Assembly: GCA_051883735.1 (NCBI GenBank)
Contig: JBJEUH010000071.1
Span: 1 to 5,348 of the forward strand
Reading direction: 5' to 3'
From: Ventricola sp051883735
Lineage (GTDB): Bacteria; Bacillota; Clostridia; Christensenellales; Aristaeellaceae
DNA length: 5,348 nt
How positions within the stretch are numbered: position 1 is the first letter of the stretch; each line of letters opens with the position of its first letter. The notes below the pieces were generated by a model. It worked only from the letters and a program-made list of their open reading frames with translations, searched no databases and had not been told where the DNA came from. The position numbers and the translations under genes are program-made. This document shows positions 1-5,298 of the stretch, in pieces.

Positions 1-54
1 TTTTGCGGTCTTGTTTCTTGCGCTGTTTCAAGCATTTTACTTTTCATAACAAAA
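1..54 (+). repeat. Left copy of 54-bp inverted repeat
   Basis: Bases 1-54 match the reverse complement of bases 5295-5348 at 52 of 54 positions. The first 28 bases are identical; the differences are at 29 (c here, t in the other copy) and 36 (t here, g in the other copy), and identity stops at 55. The copy overlaps the foot of the hairpin at 51-80. Read outward (minus strand), it contains an ATG at 47-45 followed by an open frame to the window edge, as does the right copy. No recombinase or transposase is present, and target-site duplications cannot be assessed because the window ends at the repeat. It could be the end of a dispersed multi-copy element, a pair of recombination sites, or terminal repeats of a non-autonomous element. 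Confidence 0.9.
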
Positions 55-80
55 CGCTCTTGACCACGAAGGGCGTTTTT
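51..80. terminator. Hairpin with T-tract upstream of mannosidase (bidirectional terminator or attenuator)
   Basis: Bases 51-61 pair with 69-79 over 11 bp (one T-G wobble) around a 7-base loop. The right arm ends in five T (76-80) and the left arm begins with four A, so the structure has terminator form in both directions. It ends only about 20 bp before the mannosidase start codon, which leaves no room for a promoter in between. Any mannosidase transcript from upstream must therefore pass through it. It may be the terminator of an upstream gene, of a leftward transcript, or an attenuator of the mannosidase. The GC content of the stem is modest, so its strength is uncertain. Confidence 0.55.
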
Positions 81-84
81 AAAC

Positions 85-91
85 AAAGGAG
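85..91 (+). promoter_or_regulatory. Ribosome binding site of the alpha-mannosidase
   Basis: AAAGGAG lies 10 bases before the in-frame ATG at 102. A second ATG at 97, only 5 bases from the site, is out of frame and reads ATG-GGA-TGA, stopping at 103-105 and overlapping the real start. The site supports a start at 102 over the longer open frame from base 3, whose extra 33 codons run through the hairpin at 51-80 and the repeat. Confidence 0.7.
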
Positions 92-101
92 TGCATATGG
101 G

Positions 102-3100
102 ATGAAACCCGAGTGGAAGGACCGCGTGAAGCACTGGATGAGCGTGCTGGAGAAGGAATTCTACGAGCCGCTGGGCGACATCGCGCTGGAGGGCTTTGAG
201 ACACTGGAGATGCTTTCGCCCGAGGAGGCGGAGAAGCGCGCCTTTGCGCCGATGACGCCCGGAACGGCCTGGGGCTGCAAATGGCATTACTGCTGGCTGC
301 GCGGGGAGATCGTACTGCCGCAGCGCGCGGCGGGCCAGCGCATCGTGATGGACCTGCGCCAGGGCGGCGAGGCGACGCTGTTTGTGAACGGCGAGGCGTT
401 CGGCACGCGCCGCGCGGAGTGGGTGAGCGTGGCGCATCACTACATCTGCGATCAGGTGCTGACGCTTGACGCGAAGCCGGGCGAGCGCTTCCATCTGCTG
501 ATGGAGGCCTATGCCGGACACGATTACCCGGGCGAGCACCAGGGCGGCTGCGCGACAGGGCCGGTGCGCCCGGGCGACTTTCTGCCCGAGCCGGAGGACG
601 TGCCGCGCCAGAGGCTGGGCCGCAGCACGTTTGGCATCTGGCACGAGGGGGCGTACCAGCTGTGGCTGGACGTGCGCACGATCGGCGATCTGCTGAAGGC
701 GGAGGACAAGGACTCCCTGCGCGCGGCGGAGCTGGAGGAGGCGCTGGAGCGCTTTACGCTGCTGGTGGATTTTGAGCAGGAGCGCGAGGGGCGGCTGGCG
801 GATTACGAGGCGGCGCGCGCGGCGATTGCGCCCGTGCTGGCCGCGCGCAACGGCACGACCGCGCCGCACATGGCGGCCATCGGCAACGCGCATCTGGACG
901 TGTGCTGGCTGTGGCCATACAGGGAGACGCAGCGCAAGGTGGCGCGCACGTTTGCCCAGCAGATCCGCCTGATGGAGCTGTACCCGGACTACAAGTTCAT
1001 CCAGAGCCAGCCGGAGACGTACAGGATCTGCAAGGAGCTGTATCCCGCGCTGTATGAAAAGATCAAGGAGAAGGTGCGCGCGGGCCAGTGGATCGCGGAC
1101 GGCAGCATGTGGGTGGAGCCGGACACGAACATGACCTCCGGCGAGTCGCTGATCCGCCAGATCCTGCACGGAAAGCGATTTTACCGGGAGGAGTTCGGCG
1201 TGGATTGCCAGCTGCTGTGGCTGCCGGATACGTTCGGCTACAGCGCGGTGCTGCCGCAGATCCTGCGCGGCTGCGGGGTCAGATACCTGACGACGCAGAA
1301 GATCTTCTGGACCTACAACGGCAGCGATCCGTTCCCGTACCACTACTTCACCTGGCAGGGCATGGACGGCAGCGAGGTGACCAGCTTCCTGCACATGGAC
1401 TACACCTCCAAAACCGACGCGGAAACGACGGTGAACCGCTGGCGCAGCCGCGTGCAGAAGCGCGACATGCGGCATTTCCTGCTGCCGTTCGGCTATGGTG
1501 ACGGCGGCGGCGGCCCGACCCGCGACGATATCGAGTTCGTCCGGCGGCAGAAGGACCTGCAGGGCGCGCCGAGGATGACGTTTGAAGCGCCGCAGGCGTT
1601 CTTTGAGGAATGCGCCGGGGACGGCGCGCCGAAGAACCGCTACGTCGGCGAATTGTACTTCCAGTGCCATCGCGGCACATACACCAGCCAGGCGGCCATC
1701 AAGCGCGGCAACCGCAGGAGCGAGCTGGCGCTGCGCGAGGCGGAGATGTGGAGCGCCGCGGCGGCGGATGCTCTGCCCTACCCGCAGGAGCAGCTTGACA
1801 GGGCGTGGAAGGGCGTGCTGCTCAATCAGTTCCACGACATCCTGCCCGGCTCGAGCATCGCGCGGGTGTACGAGGAGGCGAACAAGCGCTACGGCGAAAT
1901 CCTTGAAAGCGCCAAGGCCATGACACAGGCGGCGACCGGCGCGCTTGTGGAAAGCGGCGAGGGAACGACGTACTTCAACTCCCTGAGCTGGAGCCGCCGC
2001 GCGCTGGTGAAGCAGGGCGGGCGCTACGGCTTTGCCGTGCTGCCGCCGTGCGGATGGAGCGCGCAGGTGGATTTCAGCGAGCCGGAGCACCCTGTGCGGC
2101 TCAGCGCCCTGGAGGACGGCGGCGTGATCCTGAGCAACGGACTGCTCACGGCGCAGCTGAACCGCCTGGGCGAAATCGTCCGCTGCGAGCACTTGGGCAG
2201 GCGCTGCATCGGCGGCAGGGCGAACGTGCTGAGGATGTACAAGGACGTGCCGCGCCTGTTTGACGCGTGGGACATCGACAGCATGACGGACATGCAGGAG
2301 GTCGAGCTGGGCGAGGACGCGGCGCTGGAGGTCATCGAGGAGACACCGTGGCGCTGCGCGGTGAGGGTGACGCGCCGGTTTGGCCGGTCGTCGCTTGCAC
2401 AGGAGATCGCGCTGGAGGCGGACAGCCGCCGCATCGACTTCATCACGCATGTGAGCTGGCAGGAGACGCATCGGCTGCTCAAGGCGGCGTTTGAGACCGG
2501 CGTGCACGCGGACGAGGCGATCAACGAGATTCAGTTCGGCTTCGTCAGGCGGCCTACGCACCGCAGCCGCCCCTACGATGCGGACCGCTTCGAGGTCTGC
2601 AACCATCGCTACACGGCGCTGTGCGACGAGAACCGCGGCGCTGCCGTGCTCAACGAGAGCAAGTACGGCGTGAGCATGCTGGGCGACGAAATCGCGCTGA
2701 CGCTGCTGCGCGCGGCGACCTGCCCGGATCTGAACGCCGACAAAGGCGAGCACGACTTCACTTACAGCTACTTCGTCTGGGACGGCCCGTTTATGGGCAG
2801 CGACGTGGTGCGCGAGGGCTATGCGCTGAATGTGCCGCTCACGCAGGCGACGGGCAAGTGCCCGGCGCACAGCCTGATGCAGGTGGACGCGCCGAACGTC
2901 ATCATCGACACGGTGAAGCTGGCCGAGGACGGCAGCGGCGACATGATCGTGCGCCTGTACGAGAGCAAGCACGCGCAGACGGCGGCGACGCTGACGCTGG
3001 GCTTCCCGGCCGCAAAGGCCTTTGCCTGCGATATGCTGGAAACCCCGCAGCAGGAGCTGCCTGTGGCCGGAAATGCTGTGGCGCTTGCGCTGCGCGCGTT

Positions 3101-3134
3101 TGAGATCAAGACGGTGAGGATCAGACGCACATAA
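102..3134 (+). CDS. Alpha-mannosidase, glycoside hydrolase family 38
   Basis: Predicted 1010-residue cytoplasmic enzyme, no signal peptide, within the usual length of bacterial GH38 proteins. It should hydrolyse terminal alpha-linked mannose from glycans or oligosaccharides with a retaining, zinc-dependent mechanism. The N-terminal beta-rich region contains FVNGE (near 94). The catalytic domain starts near 258 with GNAHLDVCWLW: H264 and D266 are the expected zinc ligands. LPDTFGYSA places the expected nucleophile at D376. FGYGDGGGGP lies at 463-472. NQFHDILPGS gives the third ligand type, H578, in the three-helix middle domain (about 515-600). The rest is the GH38 C-terminal beta-domain. All signature residues are present and the frame is intact. 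ATG 102 was chosen from the AAAGGAG at 85-91. No convincing promoter is visible in the window, so it may belong to a longer transcript or be read through the hairpin at 51-80. Linkage specificity (alpha-1,2, -1,3, -1,6 or mannosylglycerate-type) cannot be told from sequence alone. Confidence 0.95.
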   Translation: MKPEWKDRVKHWMSVLEKEFYEPLGDIALEGFETLEMLSPEEAEKRAFAPMTPGTAWGCKWHYCWLRGEIVLPQRAAGQRIVMDLRQGGEATLFVNGEAFGTRRAEWVSVAHHYICDQVLTLDAKPGERFHLLMEAYAGHDYPGEHQGGCATGPVRPGDFLPEPEDVPRQRLGRSTFGIWHEGAYQLWLDVRTIGDLLKAEDKDSLRAAELEEALERFTLLVDFEQEREGRLADYEAARAAIAPVLAARNGTTAPHMAAIGNAHLDVCWLWPYRETQRKVARTFAQQIRLMELYPDYKFIQSQPETYRICKELYPALYEKIKEKVRAGQWIADGSMWVEPDTNMTSGESLIRQILHGKRFYREEFGVDCQLLWLPDTFGYSAVLPQILRGCGVRYLTTQKIFWTYNGSDPFPYHYFTWQGMDGSEVTSFLHMDYTSKTDAETTVNRWRSRVQKRDMRHFLLPFGYGDGGGGPTRDDIEFVRRQKDLQGAPRMTFEAPQAFFEECAGDGAPKNRYVGELYFQCHRGTYTSQAAIKRGNRRSELALREAEMWSAAAADALPYPQEQLDRAWKGVLLNQFHDILPGSSIARVYEEANKRYGEILESAKAMTQAATGALVESGEGTTYFNSLSWSRRALVKQGGRYGFAVLPPCGWSAQVDFSEPEHPVRLSALEDGGVILSNGLLTAQLNRLGEIVRCEHLGRRCIGGRANVLRMYKDVPRLFDAWDIDSMTDMQEVELGEDAALEVIEETPWRCAVRVTRRFGRSSLAQEIALEADSRRIDFITHVSWQETHRLLKAAFETGVHADEAINEIQFGFVRRPTHRSRPYDADRFEVCNHRYTALCDENRGAAVLNESKYGVSMLGDEIALTLLRAATCPDLNADKGEHDFTYSYFVWDGPFMGSDVVREGYALNVPLTQATGKCPAHSLMQVDAPNVIIDTVKLAEDGSGDMIVRLYESKHAQTAATLTLGFPAAKAFACDMLETPQQELPVAGNAVALALRAFEIKTVRIRRT

Positions 3135-3143
3135 CCGGATACG

Positions 3144-3179
3144 AAATCCGCCCCGGCCTTGATAGGCCGGGGCGGATTT
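3144..3179. terminator. Bidirectional terminator between convergent genes
   Basis: A perfect 15-bp inverted repeat (3144-3158 with 3165-3179) around the 6-base loop TTGATA, with a GC-rich core (CCGCCCCGGCC) flanked by AAAT/ATTT. It starts 9 bp after the mannosidase stop. The symmetry gives each strand three T at the 3' foot. It sits between the convergent mannosidase and eutH genes, where one structure can end both transcripts. The T-tract is short, so termination rests mainly on the very stable stem. Confidence 0.88.
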
Positions 3180-3275
3180 GCTGAAGTCAGCATGCTTTCA
3201 TCAGCGCGAAGCGAAAGAGGGAGTCTGAGGGATGAAATCCATCAGGCAGGGCTTGGGGCGGCAGCCCCAACGTCC
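3180..3275. other. Non-coding tail of the eutH transcript with two hairpins
   Basis: About 95 bp between the eutH stop and the shared terminator, without a credible gene. It holds two stem-loops: 3225-3233 with 3237-3245 (9 bp, one mismatch, GAA loop), and 3253-3259 with 3264-3270 (TTGGGGC/GCCCCAA, perfect 7 bp, 4-base loop). Neither is followed by a T-run on either strand, so they are not ordinary terminators. They may stabilise the 3' end of the mRNA or be part of a dispersed intergenic repeat; only one copy is visible here, so the repeat idea is untested. Confidence 0.45.
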
Positions 3276-4352
3276 TCACGCGCCGCGCGTCTCCCGCCGC
3301 GTCGCCGCCAGCGCGAGGATCACGCCCACGGCGCAGCCCAGCAGCTTGGCAAGCAGCAGGGGCGCGGCCATCTCGGGCTCGGCGCTGAGGGCAAAGCCCA
3401 GGTGCGCGGAGAATGCGGACGCGCCGCAGACCACGGACGCGCCGCAGAGCACCTTGCCGCGGCTGTCCATGCGGGGGATCATCGCCAGCGCGGGCGTGAC
3501 GCTGACCAGGCCGATGAGCAGGCCGGTGGTGCTCACCTCGTTGAGCCCGGTGCGCTCGCCGATCCACCGGAACGGAATCCGCAAAAGCCGCTGCACCAGC
3601 TCGGCCAGCGGCATGCTGCCGAGCATGACGATGCCGATCGCGCAGACGGTTTCCATCGCCTCGGTCAGCGGCGTGAGACTACCCAGCGGACAGAAGCCCG
3701 TCATGTACTGCACGGCGCCGAGCGTCAGGCCCAGGCTGGCGAGCGCCTGAACGCCCCTGGCAAACACGCCGAAGCCGCGCACCACGGCCTGGGGCGCCCT
3801 GATCAGCCCGACGAACAGCGCCGCCGAGATCAGCAGGATGGGGAGCGTCTGAAAGAGGATCGTGCCCGCGGACAGGCCGAAGGCGAGGCCGCCCGCCAGA
3901 ATGCCAGCCGGCATGGAGACGAGCCCCAGCAGGATGCCCCGGGTGAAGAAGGGGCGATCCGCCTCGCGCACCGCGCCAAGCCCTACCGGAATGGTGAAGA
4001 CGACGGTGCAGCCGAAGATGGCGGAGACGATGATGCCGGAGAAGCGGCCGATCACCGGATCGGCAGCCAGATCCATGGCCATCTGGTAGCCGCCCATGTC
4101 GATGGCCAGGATGCTGCCGAAGACGCCCGGGTCCAGGCCGAGCGCTGAAAACAGCGGGACGACGACGCGGCCCAGCCCCTGCGAGAGCGCCGGGGCCAGG
4201 CAGATGATGCCCGCCATCGACAGGCCGATGGGGCCGAGCAGCCGGAAGGCCTCCTCAAAGCGCGCGCCGAAGCCCAGACGGTTGCCGAGCATGTGATCGA
4301 TGCCGCCGATGACCGCACCCACGGCCATCACATAGAGAATGATCTGATTCAT
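3276..4352 (-). CDS. eutH: EutH-family transporter (ethanolamine permease family)
   Basis: Predicted integral inner-membrane protein of 358 residues made of about ten hydrophobic segments. By family it should carry ethanolamine, or a related compound, into the cell. Matches to EutH as I remember it run through the protein: ID at 18-19 near the end of the first membrane segment, FEEAFRLLGPIGLSMAGI with LAPALS (about 32-57), the signature ILAIDMGGY (81-89), the VFTIPVGLG segment (118-126), and MDSRGKVL followed by an HLGFAL segment (295-322). It is shorter than the E. coli protein (about 408) mainly because the hydrophilic C-terminal tail is reduced. The start ATG at 4352-4350 has AGGAAG (4366-4361) eight bases upstream; an upstream in-frame extension to 4541 lies inside the preceding gene and was rejected. 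It lies 20 bp after the phosphatase and is probably co-transcribed with it. No ethanolamine ammonia-lyase or microcompartment gene is in the window, so the substrate is inferred. Confidence 0.88.
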   Translation of the reverse strand: MNQIILYVMAVGAVIGGIDHMLGNRLGFGARFEEAFRLLGPIGLSMAGIICLAPALSQGLGRVVVPLFSALGLDPGVFGSILAIDMGGYQMAMDLAADPVIGRFSGIIVSAIFGCTVVFTIPVGLGAVREADRPFFTRGILLGLVSMPAGILAGGLAFGLSAGTILFQTLPILLISAALFVGLIRAPQAVVRGFGVFARGVQALASLGLTLGAVQYMTGFCPLGSLTPLTEAMETVCAIGIVMLGSMPLAELVQRLLRIPFRWIGERTGLNEVSTTGLLIGLVSVTPALAMIPRMDSRGKVLCGASVVCGASAFSAHLGFALSAEPEMAAPLLLAKLLGCAVGVILALAATRRETRGA

Positions 4353-4360
4353 GATGCGTA

Positions 4361-4367
4361 CTTCCTC
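4361..4367 (-). promoter_or_regulatory. Ribosome binding site of eutH
   Basis: On the minus strand GAGGAAG (4367 to 4361) lies in the 20-bp gap after the phosphatase stop, eight bases before the ATG at 4352. It fixes the eutH start inside the intergenic gap and supports independent initiation within a two-gene transcript. Confidence 0.65.
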
Positions 4368-4372
4368 GCAAT

Positions 4373-4963
4373 TCAGCGTGAGATGCAGACGTCCCTGACC
4401 CGCCAGCTGCTGCCGGAGCCCTCCAGCAGGCAGACCGCCGCGTAGTCGTGCGCGATCTGCCTTCTTTCGACCAGCGGGCGTCCGAGCAGGTCGCACAGCA
4501 GAAGCCGGTTGATGCCGGAATGCGCGACGATGGCCGCGCATCCCTTCGTGTGCGCGTCGGCGTAGGCGAGCGCGGCGCGCGCACGGGCAAGGCCCTGTGC
4601 GTCGCTTTCGCCGCCGGGCGGGCAGGAGAAGCTGGCGCCGCGGCCAAAGTACTGCGGATAACGGGCGTGAATCTCCTCAAAGGGCAGGCCGTCCCACTCG
4701 CCGCCGTAGAGCTCGATGAGGTCATGAAGCACGACAAGCGGCCGGCCGCCGGCGACGAGCGCGGCGGTCTGGCGGGCGCGCAGCAGCGGGCTCGTGTAGA
4801 CGGCCTCGAGCGGAAGCGCCGCGAAAAACGCTCCGAGCCGCTGCGCCTGCTCGAGGCCGGCGGCGCTCAGCGGCAGGTCGTTTTTCTGCCCGAGGCACAT
4901 CTTTGCGCCGCGCGGGTAGTCCGGCAGCGCATGCCGGATCAGGTAAATCTGCTTTGCTGCCAT
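4373..4963 (-). CDS. Histidine phosphatase superfamily protein, CobC-like (alpha-ribazole phosphatase / phosphoglycerate mutase fold)
   Basis: Predicted 196-residue cytoplasmic phosphatase, the usual size for this branch. It begins with the phosphohistidine motif LIRH (R10, H11), here followed by A rather than the common G. GQKNDLPLSAAGLEQA (25-40) resembles the GQxDxPLSxxGxxQA segment of CobC-type enzymes. SPLLRARQTA (58-67) provides R62; E84 in LIELYGGEWDG is the likely proton donor and H148 in VAHSG the second catalytic histidine. All core residues are present. Candidate roles: removal of phosphate from alpha-ribazole 5'-phosphate in cobalamin assembly, or from a small phosphorylated metabolite linked to the downstream transporter. 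The superfamily is too broad to fix the substrate. ATG 4963 is preferred over the longer frame from 5071 because it follows AGGAGAGGAG and the LIRH motif then falls at the expected N-terminus; the longer form would also cross the promoter at 4995-5023. First gene of the operon with eutH. Confidence 0.9.
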   Translation of the reverse strand: MAAKQIYLIRHALPDYPRGAKMCLGQKNDLPLSAAGLEQAQRLGAFFAALPLEAVYTSPLLRARQTAALVAGGRPLVVLHDLIELYGGEWDGLPFEEIHARYPQYFGRGASFSCPPGGESDAQGLARARAALAYADAHTKGCAAIVAHSGINRLLLCDLLGRPLVERRQIAHDYAAVCLLEGSGSSWRVRDVCISR

Positions 4964-4967
4964 AGGG

Positions 4968-4977
4968 CTCCTCTCCT
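4968..4977 (-). promoter_or_regulatory. Ribosome binding site of the phosphatase (tandem AGGAG)
   Basis: Minus strand AGGAGAGGAG (4977 to 4968) carries two overlapping-phase Shine-Dalgarno cores, nine and four bases before the ATG at 4963. The upstream core has the better spacing. It decides the start in favour of 4963. Confidence 0.75.
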
Positions 4978-4994
4978 GCGTGCGTGATGCATGT

Positions 4995-5023
4995 ATGATA
5001 CCATGGACGGCGGGCGCTTGCAA
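4995..5023 (-). promoter_or_regulatory. Promoter of the phosphatase-eutH operon
   Basis: On the minus strand a -35 box TTGCAA (5023-5018) and a -10 box TATCAT (5000-4995) are separated by exactly 17 bp. Transcription should begin near 4988, giving a leader of about 25 bases with the tandem ribosome binding site. The layout fits the housekeeping sigma factor. It is divergent from the promoter at 5076-5104, with about 50 bp between the two -35 boxes, a space that could hold a shared regulator site. I see no clear operator there. Confidence 0.75.
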
Positions 5024-5075
5024 TCGCGAATTGACGAAAGAAAGGGGAAAATGAGGAGGCGCTGTGTCCATGTTC

Positions 5076-5104
5076 TTGACAGATTGTCCTCAAACCGATA
5101 AAAT
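5076..5104 (+). promoter_or_regulatory. Strong promoter of the structured RNA gene
   Basis: A perfect -35 TTGACA (5076-5081), a 17-bp spacer, and a -10 TAAAAT (5099-5104, five of six consensus bases). This is the best promoter match in the window and points to a highly transcribed gene starting near 5111. No ribosome binding site and start codon follow within 100 bases; the sequence folds instead into hairpins. Confidence 0.85.
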
Positions 5105-5110
5105 GATAAC

Positions 5111-5298
5111 GTCTTCGAGCCCTGCTTCCTAAGGCGGACGCTATGGAAACAGGGCCGCGTTAAGCGATTAACTCAGGGTTGTGCCGGAAACGGCGCAGCC
5201 TTCCCGATTTGAAAAGGAGACGGAATGCATCTGCGCCGGAGGTATGCCCGTTTGGCCTCCGGCCTGCCGTCCGCGTCCTTTGGATCGCGGATATTTTT
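5111..5298 (+). ncRNA. Structured non-coding RNA of about 188 nt, family not identified
   Basis: A promoter at 5076-5104, several stable hairpins and a terminator define a free-standing RNA gene. Helices seen: (1) 5119-5124 with 5150-5155 and 5126-5129 with 5145-5148, split by one C-A mismatch, 15-base loop; (2) GTTAA-GCGA-TTAAC at 5159-5172, a GNRA loop; (3) 5177-5186 with 5191-5200, ten pairs with two wobbles capped by GAAA, a second GNRA loop; (4) 5219-5223 with 5267-5271 enclosing 5235-5242 with 5256-5263 (eight perfect pairs); (5) the terminator stem, whose left arm shares bases with the 5267-5271 strand, so these two helices compete. A linker at 5201-5218 containing GATTTGAAAAGGAG is unpaired in this model. 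Several local domains argue against the single long rod of 6S RNA, although the size fits. Another candidate is the raiA-motif RNA of Clostridia, from vague resemblance only. A leader or riboswitch is less likely, since the next sequence after the terminator lacks a clear gene start. Confidence 0.75.
5270..5298 (+). terminator. Intrinsic terminator of the structured RNA
   Basis: TCCGCG (5270-5275) pairs with CGCGGA (5286-5291), and TCC (5276-5278) pairs with GGA (5282-5284), with a single bulged T at 5285 and a TTT loop. It is followed by TATTTTTGTT from 5292. This is a GC-rich stem plus U-tract of standard form. The T-tract runs straight into the right inverted repeat, which begins at 5295. 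Confidence 0.85.

Noticed and set aside
3..101. Upstream extension of the mannosidase frame by 33 codons
   Set aside because: It crosses the inverted repeat and the hairpin at 51-80, has no ribosome binding site, and lies before a good AAAGGAG and ATG at the expected N-terminus.
2024..2524. Minus-strand open frame of 166 codons inside the mannosidase
   Set aside because: Ser/Arg-rich shadow frame within the continuous GH38 C-terminal domain; no ribosome binding site or recognisable motif.
3159..4148. Long plus-strand open frame of 329 codons opposite eutH
   Set aside because: Low-complexity, strongly charged Ala/Arg/Gly/Gln/His-rich translation typical of the antisense of GC-rich membrane-protein DNA; the minus strand encodes a clear EutH.
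4448..4987. Plus-strand open frame of 179 codons opposite the phosphatase
   Set aside because: It is the shadow of an intact histidine phosphatase with all catalytic motifs and has no promoter or ribosome binding site of its own.
5181..5200. Hairpin with GAAA loop considered as SRP RNA apical domain or group II intron domain V
   Set aside because: The conserved asymmetric loop of SRP RNA and the catalytic AGC triad with two-base bulge of domain V are both missing; the stem is a continuous ten-pair helix.
5111..5298. T-box, cobalamin or other known riboswitch controlling a gene to the right
   Set aside because: I found no T-box sequence, B12 box or other riboswitch signature I know, and no gene start with a ribosome binding site follows within the window. 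Sequence beyond the right edge was not available.
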